From assembly GCA_015499995.1 (NCBI GenBank), contig JADNRV010000311.1, positions 1-56,647 on the forward strand: a stretch of DNA of 56,647 nucleotides. The letters are read 5' to 3'. This DNA is from Flammula alnicola. Taxonomy: Eukaryota; Basidiomycota; Agaricomycetes; Agaricales; Strophariaceae. Position 1 is the stretch's first letter, and each line of letters opens with the position of its first letter. Made by a program: the position numbers and the translations under genes. The notes beneath the pieces were generated by a model that made no database searches, had not been told where the DNA came from, and saw only the letters and a program-made list of their open reading frames with translations. Shown piece after piece: positions 19,404 to 31,601 of this stretch.

Positions 19404-22276
19404 TCATGATTCATCAACTTCGTCCTCGTCATCATCTTCGTAGAAAGCAGAGACCGTTACATCAACATTGGCACTGGAGGTGTGTAAGGAGGGTATACGA
19501 GTTGCCCTCGGAGCAGGTACGTCTTGAATATATTGTTTGTAGGCTTTTGTAAGGTGACCTTGTTTTTCGGGCTTGTTCCCACGTTTAGATTTCTTAGGGA
19601 TCTCGAGGTCGGCCTTGAGTGCTTGAAGAAGGTCCAACTGGTCATCAAGGTCGACAACGCGGAGGCCGCCAATCTTTTCAGTGCTAGTGATGAGCTCGAG
19701 GCTCTCCAGATGCCTTTGCCGTGTGTCGACTTTTTCCTTTCTTGCAGACACTTTCTGACGCTTTTCTTCGACAACCCGAAGGTCATACGCAACCTGTTCC
19801 TCCCTTCGTTTCTTTTCTAATCCACTAGCATCGACCTCCCGTGCCTTCTGCATGATGAAAGTATGATCTGAAGGTGTAAAGACAGCATCCATAAAATCTT
19901 GAGTGTTGTTCCATTTGAACATAGCCTTCGCATTGTACTGATGTTGCGTTAGGCATGGCGTTTCACGTAAGTCCACTCGGAAGCCGCCCAGAGCACCCTC
20001 ATTGGTGTCATTTGTCGATGGCATCCATGCCTGCTTGCGCTCTTCTGGTGTTGCGCAATCGATCAATCCACCTGGCGCGAATTCAGAGGAAAACCGAATC
20101 CAGGTTGCCAGTGCACCCTTGCAGAATGCGGCCAACAACGGTTTCAAATGCGGAAGTGTGGGTGTGAGCTTGAGCACTGCGGCCACGGCTTCTGGTCTCT
20201 GCCATGGTTTTCCGTCAAAGGATGCAGTTTTCGGGTCCACATTGTCAGATATTAGGAGGTCCGGATCGTCGATGATTTTTTGGACAAAGTCTCGAACTTG
20301 GGTGTGCATTTCGCCGAGATCGAGAACGTTGGTTTGCTCAGTGCCAGGTCCTCGTACCTTCCGCATGTATGGATGTGTTACTGCTTGAGAATACAGAGTG
20401 AGGACGGCCAGTTCAGTGAGGGTTGGTTCATCATGCAGTGCGTTAAACACATTGAGCTCGATATTTGTCCATGCTGATGCTTTCTTCTTGTCCTTTATCT
20501 GCAGCATGTAGCTTCTGTAGTCGTCTAAATAGGTCAGCAGCTCTGCAGCCGCCTCTGCATGGCTTCCGAAACGAGTATTGTTGGTGTCGGGAAATCTTCG
20601 GATTGTTTTTCCAGCCAGGTGAGTGAAATAGAATACATGGCTATCTCCTTGACCTTTCTTATCATCCTTGTTGTTAAAGATTGCGCCGGCAATAGCAACC
20701 GCTTTAACACCGCCTCGTGTTGACGCCGCAATGGCCGTTTCTTCTGCCTCTGTAAGCGGTGCAGATCCTCTGGATGGATCTAGGATTTTGCGAAGCGTGG
20801 CAGTGCTCTGTTTATTCGCAAGTAGAATGGGTGGTGTGTTTCCAGTGAGTTGCCACCAGGCCATCATCTCCTTGTTCCCTCCTTCCGTACTATTCTGATC
20901 CTTGTGCATGCAACAGCCGGCCCATAAAAAGAGGTCGATATCTCGTTTCTCGTCGTCTGGGAGCTCTTCGTATGCCTTCAGACCAAGGTCCATCTTCATT
21001 TCATAGACCAAGACTTTCTCTCGCTGGATCTGGTCAGCTGGTGAAAGCGCGTTCCATGCTCGAATTCCGCCTGCATCGGCAACCTTTTTCTCATTCCAGG
21101 TGACGAGATATTGCATAAGATTACTTGCTGATATGTTGTCCACTTCAGCTTCTTCTCCTAGTGCGAGAATAGATAGTTCTTGTTTCCAGGCGTTTATTGA
21201 CGAGGCCGTTGATTTTTCTTTATTTGCGTGATCTCCATTCATGCCTTTCAATTTCCGTGCAAACTGGGTAAGTGTCAACTTCTGATCTGTTCGTTGGGCT
21301 AAAGGACTTTCATTGAAGACACAACTGATGTCGTTGATTTTCTGGATCCAGCCGTCTTTCGATATGTCGCTAGATTGGTCAACAGTCGAGTCCACCCCGA
21401 GAAGCCTTACTGCTGGTGTTTCTGACAGAGGACCATCAACATTGCTGTAATCTGGTACTCGGAGGGCCACATGTCGGGATTCGTAGGCATGCTTTCGATG
21501 AGATGTACCATCACCGCTGATTGTAAGGCCTATTGATGTTAAGATTAGTTGACGAACCCTGTCTGATTAGACCACCCACTTTTAGTTCGTTTTATTTCAT
21601 ATCCAAGCTGAACTTTTGCGGCTATCCCTCCTTCAAGTATTGCGTGCGAAACAAGCCTGCGGCTGATGGGATCCTTGATTGCGACACTGAAAAACTTGCC
21701 CATGCTTCGAATAAGGCAACCAACTTTCTGTCGAGAGCATCCAGAGTTGACTGCAGCACGGATCATCGAGCGTGCTTCTGGGGAGTACACTCCTTTCTCC
21801 TTGAGCTTGAAGTTGTGAGATTGACGTAGCTTCGCCTTTACCAGCTTGCCATCTAATATCACGGGAGCCCTTGCGCATCGTGCCTTCAGGGCTCGAACAA
21901 TCTTACGCGTCGATTTTGATTGCTCTTGCTCCCTCGCCAGCTGCTCTTCTGTGTATCGAAGCCTATTCGTCAACTCTTCCTGGTGTCGCAACTCCTTTTG
22001 CAAAACGGCTGCTTGTATCTTTGACTCTGCCTGTGTATTTGAACGTAGGACAACAATTTGTTCATTGAGAAGTGTAATCTTGCTTGCCATGCGTTGATTT
22101 TTTCGTCGTTCATTTCTGTATTGTTTTTCCTTTTCATCTAGCTTCTTCTTGTCAGCCGTAGACACAGTAAGTCGTTGTGGTGTGATCTCGACTTTCTTGA
22201 CTGTCTTGAAGCGGTTTGCCTGAGCATCTTCCCATTGCTGTATCTGAGCTTCCGATTTCCTCTTCCCTGGCGGCAT
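19404..22276 (-). CDS. DDE-type transposase-like protein, 940 aa, unassigned family
   Basis: Two exons, 21580-22276 and 19404-21529, join in phase 1 across a 50-nt intron. The N-terminal ~230 residues are a basic, Gln/Lys/Glu-rich coiled coil starting MPPGKRKSEA, followed by a Cys-containing helical segment. The rest looks like an RNase H-like core. The candidate triad is Asp in SGDGTSHR (about 239), Asp in CCMHKDQN (443) and Glu in NDTNEGALGGFR (743), with a long helical insertion between the last two. A charged C-terminal coil (about 790-870) and an Asp/Glu-rich tail end the protein. I recall similar proteins repeated in Agaricomycete genomes but cannot name the superfamily. The frame is intact. 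Confidence 0.72.
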
Positions 22277-22315
22277 GATAATGAGATGTCGTGATTTTTA
22301 ATGGCTGTTCTGTTC

Positions 22316-22588
22316 TTAAAATCCTGATAGTTCGTAGATAGTCATTGCTGTAGTTGTATAAATGAATGTGAGGGTTTCTGATGATTTGAATTGAAGACGA
22401 TAGATTTTAATATATCCGCCATTGAGTAAATCATCAAAGACACGTACTATAGCTTCATAATTGTAAGAATGAGATCTCTGTGTCCGTGAAATGAATAAAT
22501 AAGTCGAGTTGACTGCTTCGTGAAGCTGCTCGACGCGGTCTGTCACACATCTGTCACACTTTCTCCCTGCTAATTTGCGCTCCACCAT
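22316..22588 (-). CDS. small ORF upstream of transposase, 90 aa, doubtful
   Basis: It starts MVERKLAGRKCDRCVTDRV and lies between the transposase start and the right terminus of the element, on the same strand. A CDRC pair is present but no family is recognised. It may be untranslated leader. Confidence 0.2.
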   Translation of the reverse strand: MVERKLAGRKCDRCVTDRVEQLHEAVNSTYLFISRTQRSHSYNYEAIVRVFDDLLNGGYIKIYRLQFKSSETLTFIYTTTAMTIYELSGF

Positions 22589-23010
22589 TGCCTCGTTAAC
22601 TACTTAACGACGGTTGCATTCCTTCCCCTGCAATTTGGCATGCAGCAATAAAATCTATGTACAGAGAGTATGACCGGGGGAATTCTCGCTAACCTCAAAT
22701 CTGCTTGAGTTCCATATTCTGATTTTCGGAGTTTTGAGAGTTTTTGGAAAAGCTCCGGGCATTACGGACTATCAATTATTTTATTGACATTCCACCCTCA
22801 ACTTCAGGTTTTCCTTTGATGTGGAAGGAGGAGATACAATCGGCGCGAAGACGGTCAACTTACAGGGAGCCAAAGCTGTAAGTAAATATAGGCAAATAAT
22901 GATCGGGCTGTAGGGCTTTGCCCACCTCCACTCATAAGACTAACTCTCCTTCTGATCAGGCCTGATCAGGAAATCCGGCCATTACCGCCATTATTACCCT
23001 GATAAGGCAT

Positions 23011-24070
23011 CCTGGAACTTTCCGACATCCCCCAGGCAACGTATGTGCTTGGGGTCTGAGTACACCGCGAAGAGGGTTATTTGGAGCAAACCAGCGTACA
23101 CGCCGCAATCGTACATACCTATCACTTCTGGTGAGTTTTTCTTCTTTTCTTTTTAGTAGGTTGCAGTTTGTTGACTGGCCTGGTGCTCAGGCTGGACATG
23201 TGTGATATGCAACGGCTGGATGATACCTGGCATTCATTCGCCTCGTCATCACGTTTCCCATCCATCTCCTCCAGGGCTCGTTGGTGTCAACCCAGAACTA
23301 ACATCCTGCCGAATGATTTTTATCATGTTTTTCTTTGGACGAGTTAGGCCATATTTTCTTCGTTGTGCTTTAGCCTTTCGGTTTCTTTCTTCCAACAAGG
23401 TATTCCAGCCTGATCATGCAATATTCATTGCTATAACATCTCCATCGTGACGCACGTCATACCACCGCTACCTCTTCATGTGTTGGCACCAGATAGGACT
23501 CAGGATCATGTCATAGATGGATTACCTCGTAATATGCTTTCGAAAGAGAGACAAATATCTTCAACCCGCAAGCGTAATACATGGCTGAACAGAGATCTGA
23601 CAAATAGCTAAGATGAAGCAGGAGTTGTCTACAGCGAAGCATCGTTTGCTCTGCAATGCCTATTTATATTCTCTCGGTGTATTTGTGAAGTTTGCTCTGC
23701 TATATTTGCCCGCTTTGAGTCTCTTGTTTGCGTGACAAACGCTATCACGACGGTGTTTGACTACACGCTGACACTGCTACGTTTAGAGAATTCACAAACT
23801 CGTAGCAATACAATATGGCATAATCTTCCGAATTCAATTTCTATTGCCTTCGCTCCATCCGTTGTGAAATCTTGAACTTGACTTGCGAATACCAGTGGCG
23901 CGGCCGTGCTTGCAATGCGCCGGCGTTGGATATCGGGCTATTGGATCTTGACTTGGGATGGTATGCAGGCTCTGCCGTTCCCTGAACTGTTCGTCGCTCG
24001 TCCTGGACATGGGACGAGCTGTGTTCTCGCAAGGATGGGAATGCTTCATGTGTCTACCCACCGTTTGTAG
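23011..24070. other. intergenic, nothing recognised
   Basis: About 1 kb with only short, featureless frames on both strands. Confidence 0.4.
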
Positions 24071-26582
24071 TCAGAATGTGTCCTTGTAGACTGACAGTTG
24101 TCGCCCTACCTTTGCCATATACTCTGCAAGAGAGTTCATCCATTCAACCCTCGCCGCGTCATGAAAATTGGAAAGGAATTTTTGGCGGAAATGGGACTGA
24201 AGGTGAGAAACCAGACGAGTTCGGTACACGTACGAGGAAGAGACTTGGCGTAAATCCTTTTGCATTGAATTGAACTCGAGAATTTTTTCAAGGGAGAGAT
24301 AAACATCCAACCGAGGTGCTGCATTCTTAAGGAAGCAGGGCGCGCATCTTGCAGAGAGATCCATAATGTGCGCCCTGACTTTCTGATCATCTTCACTAAT
24401 GACTCAGGCTGTGAGCGCGAATGCTAAGGAGAAATTGGACAGACTTACACTGAACAGGCGCTAAATATAAAATGGCAACAATAAAGGGCGGCATATGCAT
24501 ATTTATTTCCACTCATTGCCGATACCCCTAACAGTTCGGTGTTGCCGAAGAAAGCAGTGAGCTCTGACCGAGATATCAAGGACCAATAGAAACACAGTTC
24601 AGGATCGTCGAGGACCTTTGCAAAGGTATCGCTTTGGAGATAGTTGTTAATATGGGAGTGTTAGATAATCCGGCCCATTGGAGGAGCTTCTAAGAGCGTA
24701 CCTGGTAATGGCCGGAGTGTCTAATGGAAGTTTTTGTAGTTGATCCGATATCCATTCTTGAAGTTGACTGACACCCTTCAACAGGATATGGGGTGTTTGA
24801 AATGAGGATGATTTTTTGTGCTGAAAAGTAACTGTATGAAAAAGGAGGTTGACCAAGCAGGACAGAAATGACAGAGAAATACCTCCCGTAAAATAAATCC
24901 GAGAAAACTTGCCGTGCCAGATGTAGTCATACCTCGTGGTAACGTGGAAACGACCTTTAAATAAGCTTTCATATCAAAGTCAGAAAGGGCGTCATGAATT
25001 TCCGACGGAGCCTCTCGAATGCTCTCTGCGAAATGTCCAGGACCATCGAAATCGGCTAACGTAACGTAGGGGTGGCCCTTGTCAAATTCGTGTACTGGAG
25101 ATGGAAAGCTTGTCAATTGTGCTGTAAATTTGGTCCGAACACTTACATTCTGCGACGTAGAGGACGCAATGATGGAAAAGAGGGACACAAATACTGTTGC
25201 TATTAGCGTAAAATCTTCCGGAACGGGTCTCATCCAGCAAGAAGTCTGGAAGAGAGGCATGAAGGAACTTGATCTGTGAGCTTTCAATTTCCACTATTGA
25301 TGAAAGATCCGTTAAAGCGAGTTTGACATTGCCCACTCCGAGATTAAGCAAGCGCCCAATGAAGTGAATCTCGTTCATTGGCAAGGCGACAACGGGTGTT
25401 ACCACCGGCATAAGGTGAACGCGGAGGATTTGGAGAACGAGATCAGAATCCTCGGTACTTGCAAAAATATGGGTGTATAATGCATCGAGTTCCGCGTATG
25501 GTCGATTTTTTGGATCTTTGGCAAGCTCGACGATGATTCGCAAGCTCTCGACGGGATGCTGCCGAGGCGATTTGATGTACTTGCTAACTGTAGCGGCGTA
25601 GATGAATTGGCCGGACGATTTCTCGACGAGTTTATCGATATCGCAGGGGGCAGGCCAATCTGTGGGAATGACATTCCAGAGAGGATGTGTGTCTCTAATT
25701 TTTGCCAAATTGTTAACAAGGAATCTTCGAATATCGTCATCGGGCTTCCAAGAGTTGTCCAGGGGTAGTTGCCGAAGGAAGGGAGCAAGGTCGCGATCGC
25801 CAAAAGCGGACTGGATATTCTGTTCAGGCCGACTCGCAATGAGCAGTTTATGCGGGAAATTGTGGTTCATCCGCGTGAGCGCTGCTACGAACGCATTCAC
25901 AATAGCATTCTGTGCGTCCTTGCTGCGACACTCGTCCAGACCATCGATGATAATGATCTTGGGAAGAGTTGGAGTGGAAGAGAGATCGGAGAGGTGTGAA
26001 AGGGGAGCCACGATGAGTCTGTCGATCTGTACGTCCAGCACTAAATCGAAAATGAACTCGTTGTTGAGTAATGCCGTGGAAATATAGTCTCGAGTTTCCG
26101 GAATATGTTCCATCATCTGGTATGCGAGAGTTGCCACTAGGTGTTTCTCGTCACTTCGCCTGATGTCGCCCGATGTCCTTGAAAAGAAGAAAGTCGAAGA
26201 CATTCGACCTTGCTTCTCACACATCTGTGCTATCGTCCGTGCTATCGCCGACTTTCCAGCTCCAGCAGCACCGCGCATCCACATTGCACGGCGAGTATCA
26301 TTGGTATCATCAAGCCATGCCATTATTTCGTCCAGGATGGCGACTCTCGTATGCGGATGACATTTGGGAGCATCGTAGTTTTCATCGGCGGTATGGAATG
26401 CCCCTGGGACTACCTTGGATTTGAGAAGTTCTATGCCTAGTGTAGCCGAGCGGTTAGCATGGTATTCGCGAGACAATAATGGGCTGACCCTTGTCCGCAA
26501 TCTGGGCGCCTGTATTCAGATTCCCCTCGATATGATGAAATACACCCCCATTGATGAGGAGGTTTCCGCCTCTCGGAAACAT
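24071..26582 (-). CDS. NACHT-domain NLR-like protein, 740 aa
   Basis: Six exons: 26489-26582, 25147-26436, 24883-25094, 24702-24820, 24449-24631 and 24071-24395. All introns are 52-70 nt and in phase. The first exon encodes the Gly/Asn-rich start (MFPRGGNLLINGGVFHHIEG) common in basidiomycete NLRs. The NACHT ATPase follows, with Walker A GAAGAGKS (about 87-94), Walker B KIIIIDGLDEC and a sensor-like LLIASRPEQ. After the NACHT/winged-helix part, the C-terminal ~330 residues are not WD40, ankyrin or TPR repeats; they look like mixed helices with an SLEKILEF coiled segment. Such proteins are thought to act in fungal non-self recognition. No break is seen. Confidence 0.82.
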
Positions 26583-28094
26583 GCGAATTGGGTTAATGTA
26601 TGAGTCTAATGTAATGACAAGAACGGGACCACAATTTCTTCTTGATGAAGCGTAAGTTTGTCAATCGGAGGAAAGGCCAAGGAAAGGCTTGGGAAAGGCC
26701 TTGTTGTCGTGTGTTGGCTTGCGGGTCGTGTGTCAATGAAATTGGATGTTAAATTCAAAAGGGTAAGCGCTACCGGTAAGTGTTTAAGCTCCCCAATCAT
26801 ATATGCGGTATTTAATATTGAGTCTTGACTAGCTTGACTCTGAAAGAGACCCCGCGCTTCTTGGTATTGGATACCCCGCCTGCTTTTCTGCCCAAAATTC
26901 GGCCCAAGTCATGTGCCTTTTTCCTTTGATGGCGGTGCGCTGCCTGCCAACCCGCGTTTTTTCCAAGAAGGAAGCAAGCCGAAAGGAATTTAAATTTTCA
27001 GCAACCAAGTTGGCCCAAGAAGTCAATCAGTGGACGACACATCTCAGAAAGGTATATGCGGTATGCTCAATATCCACATGATCTTCCATACATATATCTG
27101 AATACCCAATGTCCTACTCACCATCCCAGTCCTCTCGCACTCCATACCCGAAATCGCCACCCTCTGCCTAGATCTGCAATACATCGACAACTAGACATAC
27201 TACACCGGAGTGATATTGCTGGTCGCACTGAGGCAATGAAAGGAAGCCGAGGAACCCATCTCCGACTTTTCCTCCGTCGTTCTCATCCCTACCCCCATCA
27301 TCATCCTCCAGATCGAATCGAACTAACCTGCCCAAGTTCTCCACCGACAGAAGTCATCTTTCCGACCGCTCGCGCAGTCCACGAAGGAGCAGATGAACGG
27401 CGTGCCGAACGACATCCAGTAGACGTCCTTTCCGCGGATCTGGAGCTGGAGAGGGTCAAGAGTACAGGAGTACGGAGTTGTTGAGCAAGGCATGATATCG
27501 TCTGCTTATTCCTTGTACATGACCTAATATTTTTCCTCGAGTCGCAGGCCGCGAAAACGAATGTCTCGTCCTAAGGAACGATGGGTGTTCGAGGAGTTGG
27601 CTCGTGTAGTGGCATTGGACGTGTGCAATGATAATGAAAGCCCGATGCCTTAGACGGTGGTTGTTGAGGAGTAGGAGGGTCGAAACGGGTTCCTGAAGAC
27701 TCGGATTTGCTGGTCTCAGGCCGACAGTCTGCGGGTTAATGATGTCAGTAAACAGATTAGACGTGCAACGACCGAACGAGGAAAGGAGATAAGGAGATAA
27801 GACGCTGATTGATGAGGAAGAGGATGAGAAGGGTGTATGCGAGGAAGAACGGCCAGCAACGGCAAAGGAGCGAACGACGAAGATTCGAAGCAATAGATGA
27901 GATGCGCAGGAACCGAGAAACATACATTGATGGGGGTGGAAATGGCACACATATGTCGCCTGCAGATTGAGATTGTATTTTACATATAGAATCCTCAGAC
28001 CGAAACCTGAGATGGGTAACTAGCCAGAATTTCAGGTAAATATCAAGGATAAAAAAAATACTGACCTATGGACGATGAGGCAGTCTCGACACCG
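26583..28094. other. intergenic, no firm gene
   Basis: Frames such as 27056-27484 (+) and 27456-27950 (-) are Pro/Ser/His-rich and overlap each other with no recognisable content. An AAGG/GGCC-rich short repeat lies near 26675-26705. Confidence 0.4.
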
Positions 28095-28372
28095 TTACAC
28101 CAGGTCCTCAAAAGGAAAATTCTTCAGACATCGAATGGACGACGCCCTCAGGCATTCCGTGGCAGGCTCATATCCCATTGCACATTCTCCTTGTTGTGCT
28201 CCTGGACCTACTTTGGAGTATAGAAGGTCGATACCTGGTGTATAATATACGGTTAGCCTGCTGCTTAGTTTACTTGGGTGGTTGCCTACCCTTGTCCGAA
28301 GCCTGTGCGCTTACCATGGATGTGGTTGAATGTGCTTCCGTTGATGACTACGTTGCCGCCTATTGAAATCAT
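28095..28372 (-). CDS. NLR N-terminus-only gene or relic, 65 aa
   Basis: Two exons, 28315-28372 and 28095-28234, joined in phase 1 across an 80-nt intron. The product starts MISIGGNVVINGSTFNHIHG and continues IDLLYSKVGPGAQQ. This parallels the first two exons of the NLR at 24071-26582 (GGNLLINGGVFHHIEG, then GIELLKSKVVPGAF), and the intron falls close to the same place. The frame then drifts (NFPFEDLV) and stops with no NACHT domain. It is either a decayed NLR copy or a short stand-alone signalling peptide. It is divergent from PEX13, about 240 bp away. Confidence 0.45.
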
Positions 28373-28608
28373 TAGTTTGGTGCGAGTTTATACGCTTAGC
28401 GTGACTAACAAGGAAGAATAGTCAGTATTTTCCAGTTCCACACATATACTGATTGTGAAAGGAGCAGAACAAGTTGTTGAACATGGCTTGGCAGGCGGCT
28501 TGTGACGCGATCTCACCGGTAATCACATTACCGAGCACCAGTCACTTGTCACACGACCTCTTCTTCCACAACCTCCACCCGACTTTAAGCCTTTTTTCTC
28601 CCAAGACC

Positions 28609-29850
28609 ATGGTATCTCCACCAAAACCTTGGGAACGAGGCGGAGTATCAGCAGCGACAGCGACGTCAGTGGCTTCATCGGCAGCGCCTGTAACGTCAAC
28701 GACATCGACAACTACATCACCATCATCTCAACCAACGATCCCAGAAAGACCAGCGGCTTTTGCAAGTCCTTCGACTGCGATGAACTCACCTTATTCGTCG
28801 TACGGGGCTTCACCGTACTCTAGACTCGGCACTGGGTCGTATGGTGCAGGTTATGGCGGTATAGGATCATATGGTGGTTTGGGATCCACATATGGTGGTT
28901 TGGGGTCAGGTTTGGGGTCAACATACGGCGGATACGGCGGAATGGGCTCTTATGGTGGCATGGGGTCATATGGAGGATATGGTGGCATGGGGTCCTATGG
29001 TGGTATGGGTGGTTATGGCGGTTATGGCATGGGGGGCATGGGCATGGGTGGTATGATGGGTCCTGGAGGCGTTCCCATCGGGCCTGATGGAAATCCCCTA
29101 CCACCATCGCTCACACAAACCCTCGAATCAACCACGCAGCACACGTTCGCTTTACTGCACTCCATCGTGCAAACCTTCACAGGCGTCGCTCAGATGCTCG
29201 AGTCCACATTCATGGCGACGCATTCGTCCTTCTTCGCCATGGTCGGCGTAGTCGATCAATTTGGGCAGCTGCGAAACGCACTCGGTAGCGTGCTCGGGCT
29301 GTTTGGTCTCCTGCGATGGATGAAGGAGCTGCTAACCGGCCGCACAAGCACCGGACCAGCAGGGAATTTCAACAACGAATTCCGCGAGTTCATCAACGGA
29401 CGGCCTGTGCAAGGACCCGTTGGACCACCACAACCAAAGGCGAGCAAGAAACCCCTCATCTTCTTCCTCCTCGCCATCTTCGGAGTCCCATACGCAATGA
29501 CGAAGCTCGTTCGTATCCTCAACGAGCGTGCCCAGGCTCAGGCAGCCGCGAACGGCGGCGTCCTCCCGGGGCAATTACCTCCTCTCGATCCTGCATCTCT
29601 CACTTTCGCCCGTGCTGTCTACCCATTCATACCATCCAACCCGACTGAGCTTGCTCTCAAAGAAAATGAAATCGTCGCCATTACTGGCAAGCTTGATCCC
29701 CGCACCGGCGCGGAGGTCGACCCAAGAATGGAGGTGGACGGTGAGTGGTGGAAGGGGCGTACAAGAGAAGGACGCGAAGGCTGGTTCCCCAGAAAGTGGG
29801 TTGAAGTGCTTGAGCGGCGAAAACCTGAGGAACCTAAGAAAATCGACTAA
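28609..29850 (+). CDS. PEX13: peroxin 13 (peroxisomal import, SH3 domain), 413 aa
   Basis: A single exon. I chose the ATG at 28609 (MVSPPKPWERGG) because fungal Pex13 proteins begin with a similar PPKPWER segment; the frame is open upstream to 28474. Order: Pro/Ser/Thr-rich start, a Gly/Tyr-rich stretch (repeats of YGG, GSYGG and GGM, about 70-150), the conserved peroxin region with two hydrophobic segments (SLTQTLESTTQHTFALLHSI ... PLIFFLLAIFGVPYAMTK), and a C-terminal SH3 domain (ARAVYPFIPSNPTELAL ... GEWWKGRT ... GWFPRKWVEVL). In fungi Pex13 is an integral protein of the peroxisome membrane and a docking site for Pex5, Pex7 and Pex14 during matrix protein import. Confidence 0.93.
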   Translation: MVSPPKPWERGGVSAATATSVASSAAPVTSTTSTTTSPSSQPTIPERPAAFASPSTAMNSPYSSYGASPYSRLGTGSYGAGYGGIGSYGGLGSTYGGLGSGLGSTYGGYGGMGSYGGMGSYGGYGGMGSYGGMGGYGGYGMGGMGMGGMMGPGGVPIGPDGNPLPPSLTQTLESTTQHTFALLHSIVQTFTGVAQMLESTFMATHSSFFAMVGVVDQFGQLRNALGSVLGLFGLLRWMKELLTGRTSTGPAGNFNNEFREFINGRPVQGPVGPPQPKASKKPLIFFLLAIFGVPYAMTKLVRILNERAQAQAAANGGVLPGQLPPLDPASLTFARAVYPFIPSNPTELALKENEIVAITGKLDPRTGAEVDPRMEVDGEWWKGRTREGREGWFPRKWVEVLERRKPEEPKKID

Positions 29851-30323
29851 ACCCCTGGACCTTTCCTCTTTTCACCCCCTCACATATATCCCTGGGTCCG
29901 TCCCCGATCTTACCTACCTACATAGTTATTTTCCTTCTACGATTACTGCTTTTTTTTCTTTCTCTTGCTGCTTAAGTCGCAAGTCTGTATATCTAGCATA
30001 TGCCAACCACAACATATTAATACCATTCGTGTATGTCGGTCTCGTCCGTTCATTTTCTTGTAAAACATGTTCTCACATATTTCGGTTTAGAATTTTATCT
30101 TGGTTGCCTCGATATTTGATATGCGATTGATTGATTGTTAAAACGTTAACTCCCCATATCCTGTTCGCACAATTTTTTTTTGAGAAACATACGGATAGAA
30201 AACCCGAAATTGGGGCATTTTGGGGTTTAACATTAACATTCACCATGGTTAACATCTGATCAGAGCATATATTACAGGGAAATATCGTTTATCGACTTTA
30301 CTGGGTCAAACTTGTTTAAGGAG
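29851..30323. other. 3' flank between PEX13 and AT-hook gene
   Basis: AT-rich convergent 3' ends. A poly-T run lies near 30171, and a GAAATTGGGGCATTTTGGGG repeat-like stretch near 30205. No gene is seen. Confidence 0.4.
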
Positions 30324-31082
30324 CTACGTCCTGGAACGTGTGTGATGAGCTGGTATGGTGTCTTCCATTTTCTGGTCTTCGGCGACCTCTTTCGCCTGCT
30401 GACCTTCCTGTGGTGCTTCCTGAGCTTTGGCAGCCACGGTACTAGCCTTCCTCGGGCGCCCAACTGGACGCTTCCCTTCGGCGGGCGCAGCGGCGGCGGG
30501 CTTGGGCTTGGATTTGGCTGATGCCTTCGAGTGGCGTCGTTTCTTTGGCGCAGCAGCCTTCTTGCCTTCATGGTGTTCTTCAGTCTCATGTTCCTCGTGA
30601 GCCTCGCCGGTCTTTGGTTTCTTCACCTCCTTTCCAGTCTCTTTCTCTGCTTCCTCCAGTTCCTCTGCACCAGCCTTATCCTCCCCTTCCTCAGTTACGG
30701 TCGGTCTCTCGCGCTTCTCGCCCGCTTCGGCGGGTTTCCCCTCTTTGGTCTGGTCGCCTTCCTCGGGAGCTTCCTCCCCCGTCGCCATTTCGCCTTCTTT
30801 CTGCTGTTCCTTTTCTTTGCTTTCTCCAGCACCTCCCTGTCCCTCGCTTGCTTTCGGCACCTCGCTCGTGTGCATAACGACGTCAGTTTCAGGCTCTGGC
30901 ACGAGCTGGACCGCAGGATTATCCGAGGAGGTAATGTCGAGCTTGCCCTCGGCCTGTATTCCACCGCTCGACTGCACTGTTCGTTCGTCCATTTGTCAGA
31001 CAATGTCCTTGTGGTGAAAGTTTGGCATTACTATTCCCAACGACGTACCTCGGTCGCCTCCTTGGATATTTTTGGTTGCCAT
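30324..31082 (-). CDS. AT-hook chromatin-type protein, 228 aa
   Basis: Two exons, 31049-31082 and 30324-30976, joined in phase 1. The spliced start MATKNIQGGDR replaces the intronic ATG at 30992. The protein is extremely charged: an acidic Glu/Lys-rich region (about 50-150) is followed by a basic Lys/Ala/Pro region. One classical AT-hook core is present (GKRPVGRPRKAS), which typically binds the minor groove of AT-rich DNA. There is no other domain. By composition it resembles HMGA-like or chromatin-linker proteins; the exact role is unknown. It converges on PEX13. Confidence 0.72.
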
Positions 31083-31601
31083 GGCTGTGAGGAGATTAAA
31101 TTTGGGATTGGGTGCGCAGTGAGATATGGTACAAAAGGGTGTTGGAAAGCCTTGGGTCTAGGAATCGTGAAGGGAAATAAAGGGGATTTCCACATTTTGT
31201 CCCGTGCACTGGCTGAGACAAGTGCTAAAAATAGACCACGCTGATGCATTGGCCGCCAACGCGCTCGCACACAAGCTCGCACTCGGGGGACTCGGTTGAC
31301 TCGGGGTTCCATTAGCTCAAGTTTAGAACTTTACACAAGATAATGGTAAGGATTGGTATACAAACTACAATACAGTTTAAGACATTACGAATTACGGGCG
31401 TACGTAGGCGTCCATAAAGATATACAAGAAGGTCAGAGATGAGAAATATACAATGTGTAATGCAAAAAGCGAACAATAGCACCTTACTTGGAAAGCAGGG
31501 CGGATTATAGAATAAACAAGAGCCATCAACTTCAAGAAGACTCGACGCACAACAAATGCGTGATAGCAGAGGATAACAGTCGAGCAGGTAAAATCGCTCG
31601 A
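31083..31601. other. intergenic
   Basis: Promoter side of the AT-hook gene plus the 3' flank of the next gene. Nothing specific is seen. Confidence 0.4.

Larger units (their letters stand above)
19100..23010. mobile_element. DNA transposon of unassigned superfamily
   Basis: The 940-aa DDE-like gene is flanked by related inverted ends. On the left (about 19100-19185) the order is CTTATCAG ... CCTGATAA ... CTGATTAG ... GGAGGTGGGCAAGG. The right side (about 22915-23010), read inverted, repeats this order with GGAGGTGGGCAAAG innermost. CTGATNAG-type words recur several times in both ends and may be transposase binding sites. Exact borders and target duplication were not found. Confidence 0.55.

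Noticed and set aside
26436..26490. tRNA-like A box (TAGCCGAGCGGTTAGC) on the plus strand
   Set aside because: No B box at the right distance and no cloverleaf pairing. On the minus strand the same bases form the first intron of the NLR, including its GCTAAC branch site.
27056..27950. Overlapping frames 27056-27484 (+) and 27456-27950 (-)
   Set aside because: Pro/His/Ser-rich, mutually overlapping, with no motifs and no splice-consistent partner exons.
30531..31244. Plus-strand frame of 237 codons
   Set aside because: Shadow of the AT-hook gene. The complement of its Glu/Lys-rich codons stays open by composition.
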